Below the pieces are notes generated by a model. The model was not told the DNA's origin and did not search any database. It saw only the letters and a list, made by a program, of their open reading frames with translations. Positions 33,987 through 46,129 of a DNA stretch of 64,000 nt are shown here, in pieces (position 1 is the first letter of the stretch; every line of letters begins with the position of its first letter). The translations under genes and the position numbers were made by a program. Origin of the DNA: Apostichopus japonicus (Eukaryota > Echinodermata > Holothuroidea > Aspidochirotida > Stichopodidae); NCBI RefSeq assembly GCF_037975245.1, contig NC_092567.1, positions 24,668,876 to 24,732,875 on the forward strand, in the 5' to 3' direction.

Positions 33987-36900
33987 TGTGATAGCCTATG
34001 TCGGACCTTGCTTCAGACAAAGTGATGGTTACTGCCTGAGCGAACGTCAGGGAAAATCCAACTTAAATAACTGACAAAATAATCTGCAAAGGGAATTGAA
34101 ATTTAAACAGATGTCTGTTTGCCATATATTTGAATTCTGAAAAAAACAATTCATATAAAATTGATGAAATGATCTGCAGTGCCAAGATACTGGCAGTGGC
34201 AATGCCAGGGGGGGGGGGGAGTCGTGGCCATGGTGTCCCTCCAAATGAACTTAGTCAGAGCCCTGTGATTTCGATTGACTACAGTTTACTTACAATCTAC
34301 CTCCAAAATTCTGCTGATTTGAAGCTGATATTAGTTCTAAAATAATGAATACCTGAAAGCTTTAAGGACTTTTGCCCCTTGGCCCCAACAGGGGTCCCAT
34401 AGTAGGCCTGTTTATCACACACCAACATGGCTTCTTGCTCCATGCTTGCACCAACTTGTTTATGTGCTTGAATTAACCACATTCTGTGCCCCACTACCAA
34501 TGCTGTTCTCATGTTGTAGTTTTCCCACCACTAACCCTCTCCCCTACCCCCTCCCTCCCCACTTCCCTATGTCTGACAATACAACTAGATATGTTGTGTG
34601 CAGTGTTTGATAATCAATGTGAGTTAATATAGTCAGCAATGTACTGACTGCATGTGTCAGTTGCCATTACCAATCAGAAGCATGGAAAATGTTGACAGTG
34701 CTTGTAACTGCCAAATAATACACAAAGATATTTATATTGCTTGTCTAAAAAAAGAAAATATCAAATTAAAATCAAATTCTACCAGATATTAGTACATCAA
34801 CACAGGTATTGGGCATCTTCATTGCATCACAGCATCAAGTACATCATGTGTTTGAGCTGTTTACTGAACAAGTCATGAAACCATGATACTGCACAATATA
34901 TTGAGACAAAACCTCATTAAATCAATCCTATTCCTTCTCATAGGAATGCTCAGTAAACCAGTTATTTGTATTAGCTTTATATTTTGTTACATAAAGTAAA
35001 TATGTTTTGTGTGAAGATAGTCCCACTTGAAGTGTGCTAGCAAATTTCTGAAAACTGCTTTCCACAAAGGTCAAAAAATGATGTAGTTTTGCAAGAGTAT
35101 GTCCACATCATAGTTCTGGTGTTATCTAACTTATATGTCTCGATTCAACTGTTATCTGCTTGTGTCCCATTACCTTTACAATTGCTCAGTCCAATCCATA
35201 TTGTTAACTTTACATATCTGCATAAAATAGGGGAGTAGGCCTAGACCTAATTGCACTCCAATCAATAAGTAGCCATCCATTCTACCTACCAAAGTGGCAC
35301 CACTATTGAAAATGATACTTCTGCAGAAATATTTAATGACAATACGGTCCTGAGATTGTGGTAGCCCAATAATATTTTGACGAATTTGTTAGCATTGTTG
35401 CATCTTCCGTAGGCCTACTCATAGAAACAGAATACACTATCGAAATTTGCTTCCACATGGCCATATTATTAGTCTGTAAAAAAATGGTAATATTGGTACT
35501 GCTACTGTAGTCCTAACTTAAGTTAGCTATGCTTGAGTTAGTACTCAATAATTCAGCTAGCCATAGCATAGACCTACCCATCCTGAGCTAGCCTAGTACT
35601 AGCACTGCAGTTTGGCATAGCCTAGCTTCAACTTTGAAGTCTTATTCTAAATTTAGCACTCCTTTTGTGATTTGAGTCTACTATAAAACTACACCCGTTA
35701 CAACATTTAAAACCTGCCTCAATGGCTTTGGGTTCGTGAATTTTAAACAGTCAACTTATTTAGGCTAGGCCTAAAGTTAGGCTACATTGAGTATACCTAA
35801 ACCAATGATATCGATAGGTTATCGTTGATGAAAGTCGTTTCATTCACTTAGTGGCCTAACGTTACGGACTAAGTTATCGAGTAACGGTTCAACTGCACAT
35901 TCGATCACAACTTGTGCTTTCATATTTGTAAAGTTTACATACTGATCTTTTAAAAAAAAAATACGGCTTACTTCACCCTGTTAAAACCGATAAAATGAAT
36001 TAATATGACGGTGAACCGAAAATAATCCCTTCTTCTCTAAAGTTGGGACTAACGTAACGTTAGTGGGCGTGAGCAAAGAAAACAATATTTACTTCCGTGG
36101 AATTGACACATAAGCAATAACACTAGGCTTCTCTGTATCAAAAACAACCCACTGCGTTAATCAAGACTAAACTGCACATACACCGTACACATGGAGTAAA
36201 ACGTACACATGTCAGTGAGTAAACCTATTGACACCTGTATAGGTAATGTCAGTGCTGGTTGACTCTCGAAAACTATGATGTAATTTTACCCCTTTGGATA
36301 ATCACCAACAAATATACTATAACTTACGAAAATCAAGGTCATACAGATTCGAAATTGTCCATCAATTCGTATTAACATTAAAAAGAAATTAACAAAAAAT
36401 GTTAATGACTTCAGATGGCCTGACTAAATTTGCGTGAGAAACTTGCCTCCATTGAAAAGGGCGGCGGTTTAAGGGTCAGTTTTAGCTCTTTGTTGCACAA
36501 CGCTTTGTAGCTGCGAAAGTGGCTTTTCCTTTTGAAGCGTAACCATGACACTAAACGACGATAAGTACTTTAATTATTGCATAGAAAAGGATAAACAAAA
36601 GCGCAATACTTACTGAATCATTTTCCCCTACGATTTCTCAATAATTCTCAGGATAAGACTATACAGACATCAAGAAAAAGTACACATTAACCTCATTGAT
36701 ACCAATGCCCAGATCGTCGGCGCATTGAAGCCGAGAGTGGAGAATATATTATGCAACTTGTTTTACCATTGCAACATTGAGAGACAGAACTTGCAATTGT
36801 TAACTGCGAATTAACCATACATTAAGTTTTTGGAGTTTATTGCTTATATTTCTGACATGTCCTACCCACCATATGTAGCTGATCTCAGCCCGCATCCAAA

Positions 36901-37363
36901 TTTAACGACCTTGACCGTCTAGATTTTGAGTTAGGAAGGGTCGAAGTTGAACTTTGTACTCACAGCCAATTTAGCCAAATCCGTCTGCCAGCTCTCGGTG
37001 CGATATCGTCCGCGCTTCACCAACGAATTATAAAACGCTTCAAATCAACTTCAGTTTTCCCTATTTATAGACAATCAATTTAGTTTATTTCAGTTTATTT
37101 AATCCTCTTTAAGGTCCAAGGAGACAAATAAAGCTAATGAGTGAAAGCATGACAAAACCATATGAGTCTAATTGTGACTTTTGTTTGGATCTGTAGCTAT
37201 GTACGCGCGACACCATCCCAGTAACACAAGTGCGAGCATAGGCCTATCCTTCGTTCAGATGGATTTTGCGAAGTGGATGCAGACACATTTGAGCAAGATA
37301 GCCACCTCATTTGGTTTAAATTCACAGCGTTTTGTTGACAGTAAAATAAGAGTATATATTGGT

Positions 37364-37364
<1 letters not shown>
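33987..37364. other. AP2A 5' flank, no gene seen
   Basis: This should hold the AP2A promoter and any noncoding 5' exon. The AT-rich sequence shows no TATA-plus-initiator arrangement I would trust and no second gene. A G run lies at 34209-34220. Confidence 0.55.

Positions 37365-37404
<40 letters not shown>
37365..37404. repeat. (TA)n microsatellite
   Basis: About 20 TA repeats at the left edge of the 373-bp tandem array. A similar tract lies at the right edge, 40867-40943. Confidence 0.95.
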
Positions 37405-37406
<2 letters not shown>

Positions 37407-37667
37407 GATTTTCATTTATATATATTCATTTGCCTTTGTCGTTTACCTCCATTGCATTAACATAAAGTCTGTTCAAAGTATCTCTTTCGAGATCCGGCTT
37501 TAGGAATCACAAATGATTTTCGAGTTGGATAGCATCATGTTTGATCTCTAGAGTAGGGCAAAATATGTCACCAAAACAGAACTAGTATTGTTCGATATAG
37601 GTGACAAACGCCTACAGTGGAATTACGATCTTCCTTACCGGTTTCGAACCTCTGGACATACAATCAG

Positions 37668-37741
37668 CGTTCATAGCCTAGTGGTTAGGGTGTCCGCGTA
37701 CAGAGCGGGAGGCCCGTGGTTCGAATCCCGGTGGAGGCTGA
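37668..37741 (+). repeat. tRNA-like segment of the 373-bp unit (unit 1)
   Basis: It reads TAGCCTAGTGGTTAGGGTGT, a CCGC/GCGG stem around a 7-nt loop, and a GTGGTTCGAATCCCGG T-arm-like end, in the order of a tRNA. The T stem and acceptor stem pair poorly, so it is tRNA-derived rather than a working tRNA. The same segment lies at 38041-38114 and, split, at 38414-38432 with 40763-40818. Confidence 0.7.
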
Positions 37742-38432
37742 AAGTTTTTTCACTGTTCTTGATTTTCCAACTCATTACGATTTTCATTTATATATATTCA
37801 TTTGCCTTTGTCGTTTACCTCCATTGCATTAACATAAAGTCTGTTCAAAGTATCTCTTTCGAGATCCGGCTTTAGGAATCACAAATGATTTTCGAGTTGG
37901 ATAGCATCATGTTTGATCTCTAGAGTAGGGCAAAATATGTCACCAAAAACAGAACTAGTATTGTTCGATATAGGTGACAAACGCCTACAGTGGAATTACG
38001 ATCTTCCTTACCGGTTTCGAACCTCTGGACATACAATCAGCGTCCATAGCCTAGTGGTTAGGGTGTCCGCGTACAGAGCGGGAGGCCCGTGGTTCGAATC
38101 CCGGTGGAGGCTGAAAGTTTTTTCACTGTTCTTGATTTTCCAACTCATTACGATTTTCATTTATATATATTCATTTGCCTTTGTCGTTTACCTCCATTGC
38201 ATTAACATAAAGTCTGTTCAAAGTATCTCTTTCGAGATCCGGCTTTAGGAATCACAAATGATTTTCGAGTTGGATAGCATCATGTTTGATCTCTAGAGTA
38301 GGGCAAAATATGTCACCAAAAACAGAACTAGAATTGTTCGATATAGGTGACAAACGCCTACAGTGGAATTACGATCTTCCTTACCGGTTTCGAACCTCTG
38401 GACATACAATCAGCGTCCATAGCCTAGTGGTT

Positions 38433-40759
38433 TTTCATTTCATTTATTTTCATTTCATTTATTTTTCCATTTTCTCACAATGTTTTTATAATAATAGGAC
38501 TGTGAAGACAATACCATGCAAAGAAAATAATAAGTAGTAATTCAAATAAAAGAAAAATAATGGAAATTACGGAGAGAAAATGGTGGAAGGGCTTGGAAGC
38601 CGTAGCTTGTACAAGAAGCCCACCAAAAATAAAGGTAACAAGTATAAAGTAAATGGGCATAATAATAAAGCCCCTAACAAAGAAGACCTATACCCCCCCC
38701 CCCCACCCCTAAAATAAACAAAAAGGCATTTTGATAATGTGGGAAATACTTAAAGTCAGAGACAAATGTAGATCTAAAGATGTTGATACTTGGATAAAAG
38801 ATGATTTTTCAACTTGAATGAAAATGAATTAAGGTACTTAATATTTCTTAATGTATGACTTAGGCTATTCCAAAAATTAACACCATAACAGACGATGGAA
38901 CGTTTAAAGACATCGGTATTTATGGGCAATGAAAATAAATTTCCAGAGGATCTGGTGTGGTAGTTATGTATATTATAATTGAAATGAAAGTAATTATTAA
39001 AATTGACTGGTAATTTATTATTAATAGACTTAAAAATAAAAACTGCACAGTGGTATCTATGTAAATCAAAAATATCTAGTAAGTTCAGTGAGCTGAATAG
39101 TGGTGGGGTATGTGCTAAGAAATCAGACTGTGTAATAACACGGACAGCCTTCTTTTGTAATAAAAGCAATTGCTTTAGGTAGGTAGAATATGCATTACCC
39201 CAAACAATATTACAATAATTAAGATGAGGTAGTATGAGAGTATTATACAAGTTCTTGAGAATATACATTGGAACAAAGTCTTTGATTTTATGAAGGACTC
39301 CAACAGTTTTTGAGATGGTAGTTTTAATCTTGGAGATGTGGGAAGACCACTTTAGAGCAGGATCAATAAATAAACCTAGGAATTTTATAACCTCAACACG
39401 CTTTAACTGTGAGTTGCCAATACATATATCTATGTTCTTGATTTTTTTTTGTGGTTTGGGTGAAAAATCATAAAGTGGGTTTTGTTAATATTCAAAGATA
39501 ATTTATTTACTTGACACCAAGTAGAGACTTTATCTAATTCAAAATTTATAGTAGATGCAGCATGATTTATATCTTTGTGTTTATACAGTATACTGGTGTC
39601 ATCTGCGAAAAGTGTAAAATACAAGGTGTTTGAACAATTTATAATATCATTTATATACAAGGAGAAAAGCAGTGGACCTAAAATTGACCCTTGTGGTACT
39701 CCACATGTAATTTTACTGAAATTAGAATAATGATTATCAATATGAACACATTGGCGTCTATTGGATAGATAATTAACAAACCAGTTAAATGCAACCCCTC
39801 TTATACCATAATGATACAATTTGTTGAAGAGAATTCCATGATTGACAGTATCAAAGGCTTTAGAAAAATCTAAAAATACACCCAAAGAATATTCCTTATT
39901 GTTAAAGCCGTTAATGATATATTGAGAAACATCCAAAGCTGCCATATCTGTAGAACGCCCCTTACGAAATCCAAATTGTCTATCAGTAATAATGTTGTTC
40001 TTGTCTAAAAAATGTACAGTACGGTTATATATTATACGTTCTAAGAGTTTAGATAAAGATGAAAGAACTGAGATGGGCCTGTAATTGTTAATAGATAGCT
40101 TATCACCACTTTTGAAAATTGGAGTAACTTTAGCTTCTTTAGTACGAGTTGGAACAACACCTGTAGATATTGATAAATTAAAAATATATGTAAGAGGGGC
40201 AGCTATAATAAAACGATTTTCTTGGAGAAACTGAACAGAAATATTATCAAGACCACAAGAGCCTATTTTCAATTGCATTATTAAATTGATAATTTCAGAG
40301 GAGTTGGTTGGTGAGAGAAATAGAGATGATGGGGTACTATCAGTAAGAAAATCTGTAAATTTTGAGTGACAAGTGGGAATAGAACTTGCAAGGTTGTTAC
40401 CTATATTAGCAAAAAAGTCATTAAATTTCTCGGCCATGTCAAATTTATTTGTAATTAACAAATCATTATCTTTAATTTTATCAATTGGAGTATTGATTGA
40501 AGTACGACCAAGAATTTTATTAATCGTATACCATGTTTTCTTTAAATTATTTTTATTGTCTTTGAAACAGTTTTCATAATACATCTTCTTGGCTAATCTG
40601 ATAATTTTTGTCAGTTTATTTTTATAAAGAGTATATTTACATTTATTGGTACTGGAAGGATTAAGAAGGTACTTTTTATATAATTTATTCTTTTTTGAAA
40701 TTGAAGTTAAAATACTTGATGTTATCCAAGGTGAGCGAATAGTATTGGATTTTCTTTCC
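38433..40759 (-). mobile_element. 5'-truncated non-LTR retrotransposon (CR1/Jockey-group LINE)
   Basis: Inserted in the third 373-bp unit with a TGGTT duplication (38428-38432 and 40760-40764). The 3' end is at the low-coordinate side, with an A-rich tail made of AAATGAAATGAAAATA repeats. The endonuclease half of ORF2 is missing, as expected for 5' truncation during reverse transcription. The sharp ends and nearly open frame suggest a young insertion. Confidence 0.9.
38774..40757 (-). CDS. LINE reverse transcriptase (partial ORF2)
   Basis: The frame enters at the truncation point (RSPWITSSILTSISKKNKLY) and passes through PIFKSGDKLSINNYRPIS, RQFGFRKGRSTDMAA, LDFSKAFDTVNHGILFNKLY, GVPQGSILGPLLFSLYINDI and the catalytic FADDTS. 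A shift at the A run near 39442-39450 moves it into a second frame. That frame runs FLGLFIDPALKWSSHI, YNTLILPHLNYCNIVWGN, then LLLLQKKAVRVITQ to the stop at 38774. The RT core is complete and the endonuclease absent. It copies LINE RNA into the genome in an intact element; this one is probably inactive. Confidence 0.9.
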
Positions 40760-40866
40760 TGGTTAGGGTGTCCGCGTACAGAGCGGGAGGCCCGTGGTTC
40801 GAATACCGGTGGAGGCTGAAAGTTTTTTCACTGTTCTTGATTTTCCAACTCATTACGATTTTCATT

Positions 40867-40943
<77 letters not shown>
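40867..40943. repeat. (TA)n microsatellite
   Basis: Roughly 38 TA repeats with one CA interruption, at the right edge of the tandem array. Confidence 0.95.
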
Positions 40944-40945
<2 letters not shown>

Positions 40946-41755
40946 TTCATAAACGTATCGTGTTGAAGTAAGTAGAGTGAAAACATAAAAAATGTCGACC
41001 TATTAAGTATTATTCATAATATCCCGACATGATTGATTTCTATGAATATCTATGCAAGCATGTTGTCTCCAAGTGGTGGCCAAATATTTCAAAAATATTT
41101 TGCCGTTAGATCATCAAATTGTGAGTGAAGTGGAACCGGTTGAAATTACAGCATAACACTGTCTCTTTATCCGAAATGCTTCACACGGGTTTAAACTGGT
41201 GTGTCGTCATATTGTCTATGCCCATTGACAAATTTGCTGTGTTTCTTTATAATGTTCGTCTAATTAATGTACTTCTTCAAAAGTGAGATGCATTAACATG
41301 TGAATACACAGCTGCATTCCATTCGGGTATGGTAGCATCACATTTCCTAAAGCAAAGTTGGGACTCTATCAAATATCTCTGAAATGTAGGCATTTCTTGC
41401 ACAAATGTCACTCGGATATTTGCAGCTGCAGTGAATTTGTTATTTAGTTGGTAGTTTATTTACCCAAATAATACTGCCGAGCAGCCGCCTGTAAATATAT
41501 ATATGCTATACAAGTTATTGCATAATCGTGTCAGTAATGTATGATTGCTTAACACCGAAATAGCACCATTTCCATGACCATGTCTACAACAGGTATACCT
41601 TCAAACATTCTCTCATAACTTGTACAATCTGCTTGTACAGTTTGCCGCCAAGAACGTTATGCTGAAGTTTGATAGCATATACCTTTCCAATGGTCCTTCT
41701 ATGAAATTAGTCAGCAAAATTGTTTTACATTACTACAGCAGTAAGGACATATTGG
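40944..41755. other. No feature seen
   Basis: AT-rich unique-looking sequence with short open frames only. Confidence 0.5.
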
Positions 41756-41763
41756 CGAATAAG

Positions 41764-42153
41764 CAGTGGCGGAGCTCGGGGTATTGGTCAGAAGGGGCGA
41801 GAATGTTCTGTAGGGGCGCTTTCGACACTATCTAAGCGGAGCGCCACCACTGGTTGGCGCGTAGCGTGCAGAAAAGTTTTGAGTAAAGATACTCCCTAGA
41901 TCGCCGGAAATGACCCTTTCCAGGCCTGGCTAATTTGCAGATAAACGAAGAATAAATAGGTGTCATCGCCAAATGACACCAACAAAATGTAACAAATGTC
42001 AATAAGAAGATGAGAGCGCAATAAAAAAGTCAATAATCTAGAATAAGTAAAAAGTGGTAAAGAGCTGAAAAGGGCGCCAGCAGTCCATATGAGTCCGTCA
42101 GGGGGGGGGGGGGAGGGCATCCGCCCCCTGACTGTATGGACGCTCCACCACTG
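41764..42153. mobile_element. hAT-like nonautonomous element, 390 bp
   Basis: The left end is CAGTGGCGGAGC and the right end, reverse-complemented, is CAGTGGTGGAGC. The 8-bp direct repeats CGAATAAG flank it exactly (41756-41763 and 42154-42161). The interior has G-rich and C-rich tracts and no transposase. Confidence 0.9.
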
Positions 42154-42377
42154 CGAATAAGGATACATTGGTCATTTGGAATTAAAAATAACGTGTGATG
42201 TTACAGCTATGTTCTCTTGGTTGTGTGTTATCAAACTTTCTATCATTGATCAGATGATTGTGTTGCTTTAATACACCGAAGGAAGAGCATAATTAAATCT
42301 GCTCAATATATAGGGCAAGAGTGCCACCTTTATTTTCAACGACCTTCACTGGACTCTCAACAGCTTTCGTTGAACCG

Positions 42378-42637
42378 CAGGCGCGTAGCCAAGGGGGGGG
42401 GCCGCCCACCCCCCCCCCTTGAGTATATTTTGTGTTTTTTATGATAGTAATTTCAAAATAGAAAATGCTTAGATGCAACTTACAAGGCCTGGAAAGTGCC
42501 ATTTCCAGCGATCTGGGAAGCATTTTCGGCCAAAATTGTCTTGTACGCTTCGCGCCAACTTATGGTGGCGCTACGCTTATAGATAGTTTGCCAGCAGGTT
42601 TCGCCCCTCCCTTGGCAAATTCCTTGCTACGCGCCTG
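42378..42637. mobile_element. hAT-like nonautonomous element, 260 bp
   Basis: The left end is CAGGCGCGTAGCCAAGG and the right end, reverse-complemented, is CAGGCGCGTAGCAAGG. The 8-bp direct repeats TTGAACCG flank it (42370-42377 and 42638-42645). Near the right end GGCAAATTCC breaks the inverted repeat. Confidence 0.88.
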
Positions 42638-42645
42638 TTGAACCG

Positions 42646-43911
42646 GTCAAGCATCACTGTTTGAGAGTATTTCTTGATCAATTTAACTTCAATTACATAA
42701 AAACTGCTCTTTTTATCCAGTTTTTGGTTGAACTCGGCACTATGAGTGCAATTAGAACAGGATTGTATTTCATCAACAAATATAGATTTAAAAAAAAATT
42801 CTGTTCGCATGTTTAGAAATCTTTGAAGAATGGATTATCTAAGGACTAAAAATCAGAGGTGTCCCATAGATGTACAACTGTGACGCGTCTTTTGTGGATC
42901 GGTACATCAATTACCAGCAGGGTGGAAGATGGTTCAATTTACTGAGGGACGGGGACTCGGGGGGGGGGGCTGGCACGGTGCGTGGGAATTGTTACTTTGA
43001 TTTGAGGGGTCAAACGACACTGTTATACCTCCAACTAATTCGAGAAAATTGATATTCTGTTGGATACGCTGTTACACATAATCCGGCCACAAATATCAGG
43101 TATTACGGTACATTTTTATTGTTTTAAGAAAGTGCAAAATGGCACATTTTACTTACAACAATGGAAAAACAGTAAAGACAAAATAATAATGGTCTAGACA
43201 TGAATGAATGGAAATGATATAGCCACGAATGACAATTGGATATCGGGGTTTTCCTTATTAACTACACGACCTTTTACTCTAATCATTAGAGTATAGTGAC
43301 AATTGACTCCATTTTCTCTTCAAATGTGCAAAAACTAAGTTCTATATATAATATATCTAAGGAGCCCCCCCCCCCCCCCACACTCGCCCACTCCAGTAAC
43401 TAGGAATAAAATCAAAGGACTTAGCCCATCAACTCCTACCGGAATCGTGCAACAAAACCTATAGTTTACAGCATAAATATATGATGCAACCTAAAAAGTT
43501 GAAAATCTGTCCATTATTGTTTCAAAAATTTCAAAATATATAACGAAGCCCAATAACCAAAATGGCATAATAACCAAACATGGTGGTGCGCCCCCCCCCC
43601 CCCCCCGCCCACGTTACGTGGTTTCGGTATAGGCTTTTAAATTTACTGAAGAATGCATATACAACAATGGTTGTCCTAATTATGATAGCAATGCATTTCT
43701 AAATGCAGGGATAATGCAACCCAACGGTTTATATAGTTAACGAAGAACCTCTCGGAGGCAACTACAATTTTATTAGCCCATCATCAAATTTAAGAAGGAC
43801 TTTTCAAAAGCCTTGAATACGTAATACATGCTGACTTCAAAAGAGGCTTCACGCGCCTCTTCGTCAGTGAACGAATAATATAGGAGCAGACATTTGGAAG
43901 AGCGTTCTCTA
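42646..43911. other. No gene seen
   Basis: AT-rich sequence with G or C runs near 42960, 43366 and 43589. No coding signal is seen. Confidence 0.55.
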
Positions 43912-44200
43912 CTTCCGGTGCTGTGGCCGAGTGGATAAAGGCGGTGGCATTTGAAGCAATGAGGCTAAGCAATCGGGAGGTCCGGGGTTTCGATTCCCGG
44001 CCGGGTCATAGTAAGGTGGGTTTTTCATCCAAGAGCAATCCACGGTTTTTCTATCTGAAATGACTTTCTTAATTGAAAAGATTCCAAATTTGAGTTACAA
44101 TGTTGAATTGGAAGCCACCGACGTGTAAGTTGTAATCCATAAGCCCTTGCGGGTTTCTCCCACATTTGTGGTCGCTTATAAGCGTCGTAAAAATAACTGC
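43912..44200 (+). repeat. tRNA-Ser-derived SINE
   Basis: The head reads GCTGTGGCCGAGTGGATAAA, GGCGGTGGCATTTGAAGC and a B-box arm CCGGGGTTTCGATTCCCGG that still pairs well. Its length and arms resemble a type II tRNA such as tRNA-Ser. The 5' acceptor strand does not pair with the 3' side, so it is a SINE. The body continues with TTTTTCATCCAAGAGCAATC and GGGTTTCTCCCACATTTGTG. Confidence 0.85.
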
Positions 44201-44930
44201 TGATTATTATTATTCTCTTCATTGCAGAACAGTACCGATTCCTGCTGGCGATATTTGGATGGCGATCGCAGAAGGTCAGATCCGGACGTGGACTCGGATC
44301 AAGCGTCAGTTCTTTCAGGACAAGTTGGTCGAATTCTTGTATATAATAAGGTCCGAGGGCTTATTACCAGGATGGGATACTTCAAACTTTACATTCAGCT
44401 CTTCTTCATATCCTCCATCAAGAAAGCCAAAACCTCAGTGAGGTCTCTTCCTGCATCGCATGCAGTGTAAGGCTTTAACAGGTTCAGGGGCGGTACATTT
44501 AATCGGTCCTGTTGGTACAGCCGTTCCTCCCCCCCCCCTTCCCCGTGCCCTGGCGTGGCTACAGAATTGGATACAATGGATCCATCCATCCCGTGCATGT
44601 TCCAACTATTTAATGTCACTTATTGTGGGAAGAGAGTGGTACTAAGCGGACCTTTAAGTAACTGGATACCGCTATTCTTTGGTCGTTTCCTCTTCTGAAT
44701 CACCTCTTGTGTTTGCCTATGTTAGGTTCACAATATAAGAGACATTTGATAAATAATCATTTCGTCATTTTGCAACGAAATTTCTCACTTATTCGATTCA
44801 AAAGAATCAGTTTCAAAAAAATCTGTCATATTGTTGGAAAAATATAACGTATTAACTAAACAATTATTTATTATCGGTTGCAAATATCTGTGGCTATCTT
44901 TAACGTTTCCATTTGATTCAATCTAGGCTC
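44201..44930. other. No gene seen
   Basis: Overlapping short open frames on both strands (for example 44222-44470), none with family features. A C run lies near 44530. Confidence 0.5.
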
Positions 44931-45085
44931 TTCCACGTGCCATATAGTTTTAAGTTATATAGTTTTAAGTTATTTATATTTTTTTTATATTTATATTATT
45001 TATATATATATATATAATTTATTATATATAAATTATATATATACATATAAATTTATATATTGCGGGAATATTATATATTGCGGGA

Positions 45086-45119
<34 letters not shown>

Positions 45120-45345
45120 TATAGATATATATATTATTTATATATATATTTATATATATATATATATAATTTATATTATTTATATATATATATATATTAT
45201 TTATTATATATAAATTATATATATATAAATTTATATATTGCGGGAATATTATATATTGCGGGAATTTATATATATATATAAATTATATATATATATATTA
45301 TTTATATATATATAAAACTATAAGCCTTATAGTTTTAAGTTATTT
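44931..45345. repeat. TA-rich complex repeat with an internal 180-bp duplication
   Basis: Long TA runs contain two copies of ATATTGCGGGAATATTATAT about 180 bp apart. ATAGTTTTAAGTTAT occurs on both borders. Open frames consist of Tyr/Ile runs only. Confidence 0.88.
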
Positions 45346-46129
45346 ACTGCAAGATTCTAAATACCAGAAATAGCATCATGGTACAACGTAAATGGCGTTT
45401 GTTTCAGCAAAAAAGATTTAGATAATATAACTTCATGCCTACCTACTTTTTTTATATAATAATTAAAGTATATTTATTCTCCTTCGTGGATATTAAGTTT
45501 AACAAGTGATAATAAAAATGAAACGCAAAACAGTCATACTTTCAAACTATTGAAAATGGCAGAATGCGAAATATTATACTTGGTTTTTACAATCAAATGT
45601 TTAAATGGGTGTACGCATTCCGTCATAAGGCTCTTCAGTTTATTTCTAACATGATTGTAACATTCATCGTCCAAAAAGTCAGCTAGTTCTCGTCATTCAA
45701 CAATGTACATTTTTTTTTGCGGTATATATGCATGTAGTGACGAAGTTCAGCTTTAACTGTATATATTTTGTTTATTATTTTCTTAAGGTTTAATTTTTTT
45801 TAGTAAAATCACTTCTTAAGTACATCATAAAAACGTTATGCATATTTCCCTAAATCAATTAGTTTTCGTTTCAATAGCTACACACGCGAAGAGATGGGCA
45901 TTCACGATGGATGTAAACATTTATGACATATATTAATAGATGCAATTGAATTGAAAAGGCATGTTTACCTCCGTTTCGGCTTACAACTGTAAATGGTCAA
46001 CTAAGTTGGGTAAGATAAGTTTTAAAACGATGTTAATTAAGTATACAGTTCACTTATGCAACGTCAGCGGGACACAATCTAGTACGGCATATGGAGCGTC
46101 ATTGCGTTAGTGTCAATCTGTAATAACTT
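45346..46129. other. No gene seen
   Basis: AT-rich spacer between the TA-rich repeat and the duplicated region. Confidence 0.5.

Larger units (their letters stand above)
37405..40854 (+). repeat. 373-bp tandem repeat x3, third unit split by a LINE
   Basis: Units start at 37405, 37777 and 38150. Unit 1 is one A shorter, and only a few other bases differ. Each complete unit carries a tRNA-like segment. Unit 3 runs to 38432, is interrupted by a LINE and ends at 40763-40854. Open frames inside the units are repeats of each other and not a gene. Confidence 0.93.

Noticed and set aside
34190-34225. hAT-like terminus CAGTGGCAATGCCAGGGG
   Set aside because: No matching inverted end or 8-bp duplication was found nearby.
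36430-36560. Possible noncoding first exon of AP2A on the minus strand
   Set aside because: Only a GGAG/GCAAGT-like donor supports it, with no start-site or sequence conservation evidence.
37588-38537. Repeated 83-111 codon frames on the plus strand
   Set aside because: They are the same 373-bp satellite unit read three times, including the tRNA-like part.
43890-43935. Minus-strand PEVENALPNVCS resembles PDVESALPNVCT of the secreted protein
   Set aside because: Similarity covers about 12 residues and does not continue on either side. It is probably chance, although a captured exon fragment cannot be excluded.
43912-44003. Functional tRNA-Ser gene
   Set aside because: The T arm pairs, but the acceptor stem does not, and a SINE body follows directly.
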